Origin: Planctomycetes bacterium GWF2_41_51
GTDB taxonomy: Bacteria > Planctomycetota > Phycisphaerae > Sedimentisphaerales > UBA12454
Assembly (NCBI GenBank): GCA_001825665.1
Contig: MHXZ01000021.1
Location: forward strand, 1 to 61,876
Direction: 5' to 3'
Length of the DNA: 61,876 nucleotides
Part shown: positions 53,154-61,876 of the stretch, piece after piece
How the letters are laid out: each line of letters starts with the position of its first letter
How positions within the stretch are numbered: position 1 is the first letter of the stretch
Notes under the pieces: model-generated
The model's input: only the letters and a program-made list of their open reading frames with translations
Told to the model about the DNA's origin: nothing
The model's database searches: none
Position numbers and translations under genes: made by a program

Positions 53154-53783
53154 TTAGTTAAGTTCCTTCCCGGCTATAAGAACATATTGATGTATGCTCC
53201 CTGCTTTTTTTATTGAGAAACCTTTTTCCTTAAGGTATGCTTCAATATCCGAAATCGCTGCGCTGCCGGTTGAATGGGTTTTCCCTTCAAGGGCGTGAAT
53301 TTTGTCAATGACAGCAAAACCCTCTGGGGTAAAATCACTTAAAACAAGTTTGCCTTTATTCGAGAGAATCCGAATCAACTCATCTATGACTTTGTAAGGA
53401 TTCTGCAAATGATGCAGAGTTTTAATAGAGAAAATTATATCAAAGCTGCCATCAGCAAAGCTTGTTCGTTGTGCATCTTCTATTCTAAAATCGATATTTT
53501 TTTCGAGATCGTAATATGCTGAATTAAGCTTAGCGAAATGCAGTTCTTCCTGCGAAATATCGAAAGCAGTAAAAGAATATCCCTGTTTTGCCAGAGCAAT
53601 TGCAAAATGTCCTTTACCGGTTCCTGCTTCGAGGATCCTGCCATAAAGAGGTTTTGCCTGTTCAAGGACAAAACTTCGTTCTTTGTCTATATCATAGCCA
53701 AAACTCTGGTATAGTTTTTTTCGCTCCTGATATTTTTTAAAATTATCCAGCACTTCTTTTTCCAATTGACTTCCTTTATTCAA
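53154..53783 (-). CDS. Class I SAM-dependent methyltransferase
   Basis: This 209 aa protein has SAM motif I ILEAGTGKGHFAIAL near residue 50, FTAFDISQEEL, FRIEDAQ and SIKTLHHLQNP as landmarks of Methyltransf_11. Its start overlaps the arginine decarboxylase end by 8 bp and its end lies 4 bp before the MinD-type gene. The substrate is unknown, and a small molecule or metal is possible given the neighbours. Confidence 0.83.
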   Translation of the reverse strand: MNKGSQLEKEVLDNFKKYQERKKLYQSFGYDIDKERSFVLEQAKPLYGRILEAGTGKGHFAIALAKQGYSFTAFDISQEELHFAKLNSAYYDLEKNIDFRIEDAQRTSFADGSFDIIFSIKTLHHLQNPYKVIDELIRILSNKGKLVLSDFTPEGFAVIDKIHALEGKTHSTGSAAISDIEAYLKEKGFSIKKAGSIHQYVLIAGKELN

Positions 53784-54336
53784 ACAAAAATACCGCTAAG
53801 GCAAGCGTGGTTGTCCATTCGTTTTTCCTGCCAATTGCTGTCTGAGTAATATTTGTAGTTTTAATAATCAGCCCGCTTGACTTATATGCCTGTTCTTTTT
53901 CCGACCATGCTTTAGTGGGGTCTACTTCAAAACCAAGCGTTGTGCCGAGCATTTCTGCGGCTAAATCTTCGGACATATCTCCGGCCTGTTTTTCGTTCAT
54001 ACCGTGAGCGTGTACTTCACTTAAATATCCCCAGTTGTTGTCATCTTTCGGGAGGGCAACGCCAATCGAGGTGGCGACAATTCTGCCATATTCATTTGTA
54101 TCCGCTCTTGCCATTACACAATAACAGATGCTTCCGGGCACAAGCATTCTTAATCCTTTTTCCCTGCTGATAATTTTGCATTTTGGAGGAAGAATCGAAG
54201 ACACCTGCACAAGATTCTGATGCGCTACTCCGGCCTGACGCAGGGCGTTTTCAAAAGATTTCAACTGGTGCCTGTGATGACCAACACCTTTTGTCAGAAA
54301 AACCTTTTTGGGAACAAGATTAAGTTTTTCATGCAT
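53776..54336 (-). CDS. Pyruvoyl-dependent arginine decarboxylase
   Basis: This 186 aa protein matches the pyruvoyl-type arginine decarboxylase: FLTKGVGHHRHQLKSFENALR, then NLVQVSSILPPKC. The second Ser of VSS is the self-cleavage site that makes the pyruvoyl group. EVHAHGMNEKQAGDMSEDLAAEML and FGFEVDP-type endings complete it. It turns arginine into agmatine for polyamine synthesis. Its place inside a MinD/NifX/DUF134 run is unusual. Confidence 0.9.
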   Translation of the reverse strand: MHEKLNLVPKKVFLTKGVGHHRHQLKSFENALRQAGVAHQNLVQVSSILPPKCKIISREKGLRMLVPGSICYCVMARADTNEYGRIVATSIGVALPKDDNNWGYLSEVHAHGMNEKQAGDMSEDLAAEMLGTTLGFEVDPTKAWSEKEQAYKSSGLIIKTTNITQTAIGRKNEWTTTLALAVFLFE

Positions 54337-54378
54337 TATTGTGACTCCTTCACAATTAAGCCAAAAGTTAATTCCTTA

Positions 54379-54696
54379 CTAACAGTTTTCTCCGGCCGAT
54401 TTGAGCGCATCTTCAACAGTGCCTTTAATTCCGGTGCGAATTTTTATATTCGCGGCAGTAAGCAGTTGTTCAGCTTTTGGGCCACAGCTGCCGGTCAAAA
54501 CAATTTCCGGTTTTATTTTGATGACTTTCTGAGCAGAAGCAATTCCTGCCCCTGTTAGTGCATTTGCATTATCATTTTCGATTGCTTCGAAACCATCTGT
54601 TTCGGTATCGGCAATTATGAAATAAGCCGCTCTTCCGAAATGTTCATCTACTTTTGCCGAAAGAACAGGCGCAGCCGCAGTGATTAAAATTTTCAT
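54379..54696 (-). CDS. NifX/NifB-type domain protein, copy 1
   Basis: This 105 aa Nitro_FeMo-Co family protein reads MKILITAAAPVLSAKVDEHFGRAAYF, GIASAQKVIKIKPEIVLTGSCGP and NIKIRTGIKGTV. It ends in Cys. It is the second gene of the run after the DUF5320 gene and is related to the copy at 50931-51269. Confidence 0.85.
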   Translation of the reverse strand: MKILITAAAPVLSAKVDEHFGRAAYFIIADTETDGFEAIENDNANALTGAGIASAQKVIKIKPEIVLTGSCGPKAEQLLTAANIKIRTGIKGTVEDALKSAGENC

Positions 54697-54719
54697 TTTA
54701 TAAAAAATCCTTCTACTTT

Positions 54720-54986
54720 TCAGTCTTTCAATTGCTCAATTTGCGATTTTATTTCTTTAAGTTCCGCTTCGAGAATTTCGGCGTCTTGCCGCAAAGACTG
54801 CAATTGATGTTCTTTTGTTATAACCGGAGCTGGTTGAAACCGGGGGTTTCTTGCTCCAAAACGATTTCTTAAGCCCATACCACGGCCTCTGCCGAATCCG
54901 CCGGCTACAAATCCTGTACAGCGTCCCAAGCCCCGGCCAGTCATTGGCCCTGCTCCCATTGGACCTGTTCCATTACCAGATGGCAT
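54720..54986 (-). CDS. DUF5320 small glycine-rich protein
   Basis: This 88 aa protein has the DUF5320 pattern: MPSGNGTGPMGAGPMTGRGLGRCTG, a Gly/Arg-rich middle, then a C-terminal coiled coil (LRQDAEILEAELKEIKSQIEQL). The family nearly always sits with NifX-like and MinD-like genes. It is the first gene of the run, 20 bp after the predicted transcription start. Confidence 0.85.
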   Translation of the reverse strand: MPSGNGTGPMGAGPMTGRGLGRCTGFVAGGFGRGRGMGLRNRFGARNPRFQPAPVITKEHQLQSLRQDAEILEAELKEIKSQIEQLKD

Positions 54987-55013
54987 TTTTGTACTCCTTA
55001 AAAAGTTTCTACC

Positions 55014-55042
55014 ATTATGAGCTTATGCTCATAACTTGTCAA
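55014..55042 (-). promoter_or_regulatory. Promoter with 20 bp palindrome for the DUF5320-DUF134 run
   Basis: On the minus strand TTGACA (55042-55037), 17 bp and CATAAT (55019-55014) make a near-consensus promoter. A perfect palindrome TTATGAGC-TTAT-GCTCATAA (55015-55034) fills the spacer and -10 box, as for a repressor or a MerR-type regulator. The run's own DUF134 protein is a candidate binder. Confidence 0.75.
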
Positions 55043-55217
55043 GAGGAAAAACATATTTTTTTAGAGTCATGATTGACCTGAAATGAATAATTAAGCGGCA
55101 AATAGCAGAAAGATTGAGATAACATCTCACGGGACAAGATTGAGGAAATGTGAAATGCAGAAATAGAGATTTCTAAATGAGATATATTAAGGTTTAATAT
55201 AAACTAAACCCATAAGA

Positions 55218-55238
55218 TTGAATATTGTACATATTCAA
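55218..55238. promoter_or_regulatory. Inverted repeat upstream of the chemoreceptor gene
   Basis: TTGAATAT-TGTAC-ATATTCAA is a perfect 8-5-8 dyad about 115 bp before the chemoreceptor ATG. A smaller dyad GGTTTA/TAAACC lies at 55191-55210. Both may be regulator sites. Confidence 0.4.
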
Positions 55239-55352
55239 GATATAATTTTCTTTTTAATTTATGCACTTCAATAAATAAGCCGAAAAAAAGGATGATGCAA
55301 CATATCAGCATTTTGAAAATCACAGACAAAATTATTAAGTGAGGAAAATAAA

Positions 55353-56906
55353 ATGTTTAAGAATTTAACGATTGGAAAAAAAATCGCATTTGGGTTTGCT
55401 TTGGTTCTAATACTAACTGCTATTATGTCGTTTGCGGGAGTATTCCAAATCAGCGCAGTGGATAATGGTGTGCAGGATATTGAGAATGTTCATATGCCGC
55501 TTATCATAGTACTGAGAACAACAGATGCTGCCAGTTATGCACAATACCTGCATTTAAGTGAGTACGCTGCTAATGAAAAGAAATCAGATTTGGAAGCTTT
55601 TGCCGAACGCAGTAAAGAAGCTCTCGAAGCTCTTACAAATGCTGAAGAGATTATCGCAAAAGATAAAGAACTTGCTGCGATGGGATGGCGAGACGCTATA
55701 AATCAAGTTTCAAATGAATACGGTGCTTATAGCGCAAATTGTCAAAAATTAATTGCGATACTTCAAGACACAGCAAAGAACGAAGAAATGATTAAAGCGG
55801 GCGCTTATAGTGTACATGCTTCGTTCGAACCTTTTATGGAAAAATTAGACGCATTTATTGCCAAGAATGAAGAAGAGGCAAACCGAGTTACTGAAAATTG
55901 CGCAAGTGTAGCGAATTCAGCAAAGATGATGCTGATTAGTATCGGTGCGGCATCGATAATCATAGGGACAATTCTTGCTTTCTTTATTTCCAGAGGTGTA
56001 ATCAGGGCTTTGAAGAGAATTATTACCAGCCTTACGGAAGGTTCCCAGCAGGTAGCATCGGCATCGGGTCAGGTATCGAGCGCTTCGCAATCTCTCGCTG
56101 AAGGAGCTACAGAACAAGCGGCAGGTCTTGAGGAAACATCTTCAAGTCTTGAAGAGATGTCTTCAATGACAAAACAAAATGCTGACAACGCTCAACAGGC
56201 AAACACTCTCGCATCGGAAGCTCGCAAAGCTGCAAACGAAGGCACGGAAGCGATGAATAGAATGAGCAGCGCGATTAAGGATATTCAAAAATCATCTGAT
56301 GAAACAGCAAAGATTATCAAGGTCATCGATGAAATAGCTTTCCAGACTAACCTCCTTGCATTGAATGCGGCAGTTGAAGCTGCTCGTGCAGGTGAAGCTG
56401 GCAAGGGCTTTGCAGTTGTCGCTGAAGAAGTTCGCAACTTGGCAATGCGTTCAGCGGAAGCAGCGAAGAACACTGCCAATATGATTGAAGAATCTGTAAA
56501 GAATTCAAAGAACGGCGTTGATATAGCTACAGAAGTCGGCAAAGTTCTTGAAGAGATAGTACAGGGCATCGGCAAAACAACCGACTTGGTCGGTGAGATA
56601 GCTGCCGCTTCATCTGAGCAGGCACAAGGCATTGATCAAGTCAATACCGCTGTCGCACAGATGGATAAAGTAACGCAGCAGAACGCAGCGAATGCTGAAG
56701 AGTCAGCGAGCGCATCAGAAGAACTAAGCGCACAAGCTGAACAGATGAACAGCATAGTACAAGAGCTGGTAAATCTTGTCGGCGGAGCTTCGGTAAATAA
56801 TCAGCAAAACAGCTTCAGAGAGAAAGCTCACCAGTCTGCATCAAAACAGACACATAAGTTGACAAGTTTTGACCATACGATTCACTCATCCCGGGTATTC
56901 GCATAA
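55353..56906 (+). CDS. Methyl-accepting chemotaxis protein
   Basis: This 517 aa protein has a membrane segment ([21 protein letters not shown]) and a periplasmic four-helix bundle sensor at about residues 30-190. A second membrane segment ([20 protein letters not shown]) follows. The signalling domain has the conserved hairpin tip [43 protein letters not shown] precedes the ATG. The ligand is unknown. No cheA/cheW cluster is adjacent, so it is an orphan receptor. Confidence 0.92.
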   Translation: MFKNLTIGKKIAFGFALVLILTAIMSFAGVFQISAVDNGVQDIENVHMPLIIVLRTTDAASYAQYLHLSEYAANEKKSDLEAFAERSKEALEALTNAEEIIAKDKELAAMGWRDAINQVSNEYGAYSANCQKLIAILQDTAKNEEMIKAGAYSVHASFEPFMEKLDAFIAKNEEEANRVTENCASVANSAKMMLISIGAASIIIGTILAFFISRGVIRALKRIITSLTEGSQQVASASGQVSSASQSLAEGATEQAAGLEETSSSLEEMSSMTKQNADNAQQANTLASEARKAANEGTEAMNRMSSAIKDIQKSSDETAKIIKVIDEIAFQTNLLALNAAVEAARAGEAGKGFAVVAEEVRNLAMRSAEAAKNTANMIEESVKNSKNGVDIATEVGKVLEEIVQGIGKTTDLVGEIAAASSEQAQGIDQVNTAVAQMDKVTQQNAANAEESASASEELSAQAEQMNSIVQELVNLVGGASVNNQQNSFREKAHQSASKQTHKLTSFDHTIHSSRVFA

Positions 56907-56924
56907 CTGTTCTAAACGAAATAT

Positions 56925-57347
56925 TTATTTTGAGAGGGACAGGAGGAAGTCGCGGATCTGGCCGGCGATTTTTACGAGGTCGTCAAACGTTGTAGGCTTG
57001 ACTAAATAAAGGCATCGGCTTATATCGAAACCTTCGAGAACATCACGGTCGGCGTTTGAAGAGGTAAGAACAACCAATGGGATATTCATCAGGTTCGCAT
57101 CATTTTTGATTTCCTTCATAATGTCGCGGCCTGAGACTCCGGGCAAATTCAAATCAAGAATAATCAGGTCTGGACGAGAAGCACGCTGATATCGCCCTCG
57201 AAGTAAAAGGTAATTCAGGGCATCAGTACCATCGCTGAGGACGTCTATGCGATGAGTAAGGCCGACCTGGGCGAAAGCTTCCTTTATCAAAAGAATATCG
57301 CCAATGCTGTCTTCGACCCAAAGGATTTTTAAATCATCTTTTTTCAT
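56925..57347 (-). CDS. Single-domain response regulator (Rcp1-like)
   Basis: This 140 aa protein is a lone receiver domain with acidic pair VEDSIGD near residue 12, phospho-acceptor Asp in LIILDLNLPG near 68, TSSNADRD and the Lys in YLVKPTTFDD. The DSxGDxxL start and insert are typical of Rcp1-type regulators that pair with hybrid or phytochrome-like kinases. No kinase gene lies in the window. Confidence 0.9.
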   Translation of the reverse strand: MKKDDLKILWVEDSIGDILLIKEAFAQVGLTHRIDVLSDGTDALNYLLLRGRYQRASRPDLIILDLNLPGVSGRDIMKEIKNDANLMNIPLVVLTSSNADRDVLEGFDISRCLYLVKPTTFDDLVKIAGQIRDFLLSLSK

Positions 57348-57428
57348 TAAAGTTCTTTAATAAGATACCACTTGAGAGGTATATTCTAATCAGGCAATTT
57401 TATGAAATGTACGGTGGATAGTCAATTA

Positions 57429-59909
57429 TTATTGCAGCCAATGTAAAGCGAATTCAGCCAGGTCGAGGAAGTTGATTATTCCATCGGCATTGGGCTGGGG
57501 CGCGATATCTGCTGACGGAGTGCCTGGGGTCTGGAGCCATTGATTCGCCATTATAGAAAGGTCAGCAAAATCTACTACACAATCGGGATGAAAATCTGCG
57601 ATGCCGGCACATTGTTTTGAATAGACAAGGTCTGACCACGGACTTTCGGATAAATCATTTTGCGCTCTGACCCTATACCAGTAAGTTTGGCCGCTGGTTA
57701 GGCCGCAGAATTCACAACTTGTACCAATTATGGATTCAATGCTGCTTTCAATCGCTTCAAAAGATGAATCTGTGGAACACTGGGCGTGATAAGTTTGCGC
57801 GTAAGGAATTGTGTTCCATGAAATTGTGTTGCACAGGCCCGGCGTAGTATCCGGTTCGGCATCGATGATTGGTGATTGGAGTTCGGGCATGCAAATTGTA
57901 AAAATAACATTAGGTACGTTGGCACTGCATGAAACTGCCGGGGAAGATGTGCCTGACCAATTTAGCGGGTCGCCGTAAGCGCTGTTTGAATTCGCGTAAA
58001 CGGTTCTGTTTCCGCCTGGGATGGAGGATTTGCATTCGCCCGAAGTTAAGCCGGAAGAATTGTTAAAACTGAAATCGACTAAAAGATTGTCAGTGCCGTT
58101 GTATTCGAAAGGAGTATCAAAATTAAAGATGCGCCAGCCAGTCTGGCCTTTCGGTTCATCGGACTGGTAAACGATTGTCCAATCATTAGACTCTAATGCG
58201 CAGGAAGTGTAAACGCTTTTTGATGTATGTTTCATACGAATCGTCCAGTCGTTTAAATCCAAACCCGGAGCAGTGGTGACGAAAAGCTGTAAAGCGGAGA
58301 TGATGCCGTAAGAGCCGATTTCGTCTGCGAGATAAATTACCTGCGTTCTGCTGTCGTGGTAAAATGTTCGCAACGGATAATTCCATTCTGATGAGGCTGA
58401 GCCTATCGCGGGGTATTGGCAGCCATCGAGGGTTTCAATTGCATTTGCGAGATTGACGCGGGGCTTTGTGATTGCGACTTTCGGGTCTGTGAGATAATCG
58501 CCAGTCGAAGCGAGTATGCTTCTGACCTGGGCGGGAGTGAGGAAATTGCCCGTGATATTAATTGCGGCAGACTGGAGACAGGCGACGGCTCCTGCGGCAT
58601 AGGGAGCGGCTGCGGAAGTTCCGCCGAAAGAAGTGTAATAATCGCCGGTAGTGTAACCTGATGCACCGACAATGTCTGTTGTGTGGGCGCGATTGGAGGG
58701 AGCGAAGAGGTCGAGAATCGAAGCGGAGTTTGAATATGAAGTAACCATATCGGCATACGTGGAATCTGAAGCAGACCAGTCTGTTGAACAACCAGCCGAT
58801 GGGGACTTTGTCGCGCAGGAAGATGAATCGACGCAGACGGTAACGGTGCCAAAGGATGAATCGTAAACTGCGCCGACGGCGATGGTGTTTATGAGGCATG
58901 AAGGGGAAGTAATTTGAGTGCAATAGCCATCGTTGCCGGAGGAGACTAAAATTGTAATGCCGGCGGAAACGGCGTTGTTGGCGGCGGCGGAATATGAAGA
59001 ATAAGAATTGTCGCAATATGAAGAATAACCGGTGCTGCTGCCGAGGCTTGTGCTGATGACGAGGATTGGATTTTCGGGGTCATCGTATTTGTGTGAGACG
59101 CACCAATCCCAGGCGGCGATGACTTTGTCACTGTAAATTGTTCCTGCGCTGTTTTCAACTTTGAGGGCGTAAATTTTAGAGGCCGGTGCGACGCCTCCGA
59201 TGTAACTGCCTGTTGAGCCGAGGTCGCCAGCGGCAATGCCGGCACAGGATGTTCCGTGCGCATCGTTTGTAGAAGGATACGGGATTGAATCTGAATCGCC
59301 GAAGTCGTAGCCGCCGATGACTTTAGCGTTTGGGAACTCCGCTTCGCCGAGCATCGGATGCGTGTAGTCAACGCCCGTATCGCAAATCGCGATGGCGACG
59401 CCCTGACCATCATAGGTTGAACGATATACAGATGCGTTCATTAAGGGGATGCCCTGCGCGAGATGCTTTTGCATGATTTCAACGGGTTCGATGGATTTGA
59501 CGTTTGGGTCTGCCAATAAAACATCAAGGGCTTCGGGGGTTAGTTCGCAGGAAAAAGCGGCGTGATTTTCGAAACGCGAGCGAAGTTTCAAATGGCGAGA
59601 ATTGAATTTGTTCAAGATTTTATTTTGGCGGTCTTTAACCTGCGCGTGCAATTTTTTAAGTGAATCTTTTGAACGCCAATTAACTTTTTTGTGCTCCAGC
59701 ATTTCGGGGCGGCGAAGATTGACGATGACTTTAATCTTATCTGAAGAATCTTCTAATTGGGCAAAAATTTTGTCAGGATTGAGAAGTTTATCTTCAAGGA
59801 TTGTTTCAGGGCAATTGCAATCTGAAGCGGAGCGTGAATCAGAAACCAGAACGGTAATAAACAAAACCGTTAATAAAAACAGCTTGATTTTTATTTTCGA
59901 TGCCGGCAT
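57429..59909 (-). CDS. Secreted subtilisin-family protease with dockerin-like tail
   Basis: This 826 aa protein has a signal peptide in the first 28 residues and an inhibitor_I9-like prosegment to about 140. The S8 catalytic domain shows the triad in AICDTGVDYTHP (Asp), NDAHGTSCAG (His) and FGGTSAAAPYA (Ser). A jelly-roll-like region follows. A FN3-like segment lies at about 680-765. The last 55 residues form a dockerin-like repeat pair (CVVDFADLSIMANQWL and DGIINFLDLAEFALHWL). It is probably a surface or secreted scavenging protease. Confidence 0.9.
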   Translation of the reverse strand: MPASKIKIKLFLLTVLFITVLVSDSRSASDCNCPETILEDKLLNPDKIFAQLEDSSDKIKVIVNLRRPEMLEHKKVNWRSKDSLKKLHAQVKDRQNKILNKFNSRHLKLRSRFENHAAFSCELTPEALDVLLADPNVKSIEPVEIMQKHLAQGIPLMNASVYRSTYDGQGVAIAICDTGVDYTHPMLGEAEFPNAKVIGGYDFGDSDSIPYPSTNDAHGTSCAGIAAGDLGSTGSYIGGVAPASKIYALKVENSAGTIYSDKVIAAWDWCVSHKYDDPENPILVISTSLGSSTGYSSYCDNSYSSYSAAANNAVSAGITILVSSGNDGYCTQITSPSCLINTIAVGAVYDSSFGTVTVCVDSSSCATKSPSAGCSTDWSASDSTYADMVTSYSNSASILDLFAPSNRAHTTDIVGASGYTTGDYYTSFGGTSAAAPYAAGAVACLQSAAINITGNFLTPAQVRSILASTGDYLTDPKVAITKPRVNLANAIETLDGCQYPAIGSASSEWNYPLRTFYHDSRTQVIYLADEIGSYGIISALQLFVTTAPGLDLNDWTIRMKHTSKSVYTSCALESNDWTIVYQSDEPKGQTGWRIFNFDTPFEYNGTDNLLVDFSFNNSSGLTSGECKSSIPGGNRTVYANSNSAYGDPLNWSGTSSPAVSCSANVPNVIFTICMPELQSPIIDAEPDTTPGLCNTISWNTIPYAQTYHAQCSTDSSFEAIESSIESIIGTSCEFCGLTSGQTYWYRVRAQNDLSESPWSDLVYSKQCAGIADFHPDCVVDFADLSIMANQWLQTPGTPSADIAPQPNADGIINFLDLAEFALHWLQ

Positions 59910-60007
59910 TGTTATATTATACCTTAAAGCGAATTTCTAATCAATAAAGGTTAGCTGAAATAAAGATATTTTAAATCAGCGAATTAAAGCATTTAAGTAT
60001 AAGAGAT

Positions 60008-61759
60008 TCAATTATCGAACTGAATGTCGCTTAAGACTAACTGGACAGAAGGGTTACCGTAAAAATTGTCAATCTGGGCTTCGAAGGCGATGTTGAAAAA
60101 TTCGTTTTCGAGTACCTTTTTTTCGAGATGAGCCATTCCAAAACCAATGCAGCGGAGACTTGCGGAATTGTCGGAGATGACTAATTGCAGATGGTCGCCA
60201 TTGACGCCGACTTTTTTAGGGGAAGCGGAAAGCCTGACACCCCTTGCGGCGAAAACCGGCGCGGGATTGCCTCGGCCGAATGGGCCGAGAGATGAAAATA
60301 ATCTTACCGCGGGAACTGATAAATCTTTGAGTGAGCAGACGGCATCGATTTCGAGTCTGCTGATGAATTCAGAATCTTTCCAATTTGAGGCGGCGTAATT
60401 TTCAAAGGCTTGCGAGAAGTCGTCGATTTTCGCGGCATCGATAGTTAAACCTGCGGCCATAGCGTGTCCGCCAAAAGTATTCAACTGTTCTTTGCAGGAT
60501 GTGATTGCCTGGAGGATGTCAAAACCTTCGATGGAACGCGCGGAGCCTTGTGAACGGCCATTGGAAATATTGAAAAGGATTGTCGGTTTGTAAAATTTAT
60601 CGACTAATCTTGCGGCGACGATTCCAATGACGCCGGTGTGCCAGTCATCGCTGGAAAGGACGATTGTTTTGCGGTCGGGATGATTTAGGCCGCGTTCGGC
60701 CATCATCGCACAGGCGTGCTTGACGATTTTCTTTTCAAGCTGCTGGCGCTGCTTGTTCTGTTCTTTCAAGTACTCGGCGATTCGAATCGCTTTTAAACTG
60801 TTGTCGCTGGTCAGAAGCTCGACGGCGAGACGGGCGTGGCCCATTCTTCCGGCGGCGTTTAGAACCGGAGCAAGGCAATAGCCCATGTGGAAACTGTCGA
60901 TAGCCTGCCCTTTTATGTTTGCGGCGGCGATGAGGGCTTCTATGCCGGGGAGTTTTGAATCTGCGATTGCGCGAAGGCCGAAACTGCTGATGATCCTGTT
61001 TTCGCCTCGAAGGTCAACGACATCGGCAATTGTGCCCATTGCGGCAAATATTGTTGCGTTAATCAGATATTGACGCAGATGCTGGGGAGTTGTCCCACCG
61101 CCCTTTAGGCGATTGACGACTGCCCACGCAAGTTTGAAGGCGACTGCTGCGCCGGAACTTGACTGGGCGGGATAATTCGGGTCGAGATTGGGATGTACAA
61201 TGGCGACAGCTTCGGGAAGCCGGCCATCGGGTGAAGGACGGTGATGGTCGGTGATAATTAAATCCAGACCTTTTTCACGCGCAAAAGGCGTAGTTTTGAA
61301 AGCGGTTATGCCGCAATCGACGCTGATGAGCAGGTTCGCCCCGCCTGCGATAATCTGTTCTATCGCCTCGATGTTCAGGCCGTAGCCTTCGTCGATGCGA
61401 TGAGGAATATAATAATCGACTTCGGCGCCGAGAAGCCGGAAAAGGCCGTGCAGAATTGATACGGCGGTAATGCCGTCAACATCGTAATCGCCGTAAATCA
61501 CAATCCTCTGCTTTTCTTTTATGGCTTTTTCTATCCGGTCAACAGCGGGAATAACGCCGGGCATAAGCTCGGGTTCGATCAGGTCGGAGAGTTTGGGATT
61601 GAGAAAGGTTCGGGCCTCTTCGATGGTTGTAATCTGCCGATTATAAAGAATCTGGGCCAAAACAGGGGAAATTTTCAGTTCATTTATGAGAGAGGCAGAC
61701 TGGGGCTGAGCGGGGAAAATTTGCCATTCGACCTTCTGCATCCTTGCCGATAAACGCAT
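60008..61759 (-). CDS. recJ: Single-stranded-DNA-specific exonuclease RecJ
   Basis: This 583 aa protein is a DHH-family 5'-3' exonuclease used in recombination and mismatch repair. The motifs are GDYDVDGITAVSIL near residue 98, SVDCGITA, IITDHHRP and VHPNLDP. A DHHA1 domain (DDWHTGVIGIVAARL, GGHAMAAGL) and an OB-fold end follow. The length is standard. The gene is the last complete one in the window, with AT-rich upstream DNA. Confidence 0.94.
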   Translation of the reverse strand: MRLSARMQKVEWQIFPAQPQSASLINELKISPVLAQILYNRQITTIEEARTFLNPKLSDLIEPELMPGVIPAVDRIEKAIKEKQRIVIYGDYDVDGITAVSILHGLFRLLGAEVDYYIPHRIDEGYGLNIEAIEQIIAGGANLLISVDCGITAFKTTPFAREKGLDLIITDHHRPSPDGRLPEAVAIVHPNLDPNYPAQSSSGAAVAFKLAWAVVNRLKGGGTTPQHLRQYLINATIFAAMGTIADVVDLRGENRIISSFGLRAIADSKLPGIEALIAAANIKGQAIDSFHMGYCLAPVLNAAGRMGHARLAVELLTSDNSLKAIRIAEYLKEQNKQRQQLEKKIVKHACAMMAERGLNHPDRKTIVLSSDDWHTGVIGIVAARLVDKFYKPTILFNISNGRSQGSARSIEGFDILQAITSCKEQLNTFGGHAMAAGLTIDAAKIDDFSQAFENYAASNWKDSEFISRLEIDAVCSLKDLSVPAVRLFSSLGPFGRGNPAPVFAARGVRLSASPKKVGVNGDHLQLVISDNSASLRCIGFGMAHLEKKVLENEFFNIAFEAQIDNFYGNPSVQLVLSDIQFDN

Positions 61760-61876
61760 TATTTACCTTATTTTAAATTTAATATTTTAGGGTATCTCTA
61801 AAAATTAGTATTTTTATGTGCATTTCAATGCACTTACGATTATTTTAGCTCTTTGGCATTCAAATATATTATTCCA

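Noticed and set aside
58403-59413. Long overlapping frames on both strands
   Set aside because: They are shadows of the subtilase gene, whose catalytic triad is intact in its own frame.

Overview
The window looks like a chromosomal segment from a planctomycete, most likely class Phycisphaerae (Sedimentisphaerales-like). This is inferred from dockerin-like C-terminal repeats with the VDFxDLxxxAxxWL pattern on secreted proteins, oligopeptide-binding proteins anchored by a membrane segment, DUF547 and DUF885 secreted proteins, and moderate-to-low GC with AT-rich intergenic DNA. No 16S gene is present, so the placement is an inference.

Layout. 1-3000: two paralogous trypsin-fold/PDZ proteins whose complete member has lost its catalytic triad, then a LarA-like enzyme gene bracketed by two copies of a REP-type hairpin repeat. 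3000-5000: a GT39-type glycosyltransferase, tRNA-Cys and tRNA-Tyr. 5000-11700: a self-contained TetR-regulated tripartite RND efflux operon with a clear promoter and operator. 11770-16800: an operon-like run of a DUF547 protein, metK, uxaC and a TrpB2-type tryptophan synthase beta chain. 17000-26020: a secreted helical protein and a complete Dpp/Opp-type peptide ABC importer with two paralogous binding proteins separated by structured intergenic repeats. 26090-30670: STAS and ACT proteins, a candidate orphan small RNA with its own promoter and terminator, two methyltransferases and a DUF885 lipoprotein.

30590-34990 holds one of the two most interesting systems: a rhombosortase gene next to a VIT/vWA surface protein that ends in a rhombosortase-type tripartite C-terminal tail. 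A near-perfect sigma-54 promoter precedes the pair, and a divergent sigma-54 activator gene lies beside it. This looks like an inducible one-substrate surface-sorting module. glmS and tRNA-Pro follow.

37038-49936 is a 12.9 kb integrated island. It lies between a 22 bp direct repeat formed by the 3' end of tRNA-Pro. It carries a tyrosine integrase reading into the tRNA, Cro/AlpA/excisionase-type regulators, a DnaC-like loader, a replication protein gene with internal iterons, two opposed groups of exported cargo genes, and a small-terminase-like gene. No capsid, portal, large terminase or tail gene is recognised. This is the gene complement of a phage satellite (PICI/SaPI-like) rather than a prophage, and is the best candidate for an undescribed system here.

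50560-55040 is an eight-gene operon (DUF5320, two NifX-like proteins, a pyruvoyl arginine decarboxylase, a methyltransferase, two MinD-type ATPases with ferredoxin inserts, and a DUF134 regulator) behind a strong promoter with a 20 bp palindrome over its spacer and -10 box. The window ends with a chemoreceptor, a single-domain response regulator, a secreted subtilase with a dockerin-like tail, and recJ.
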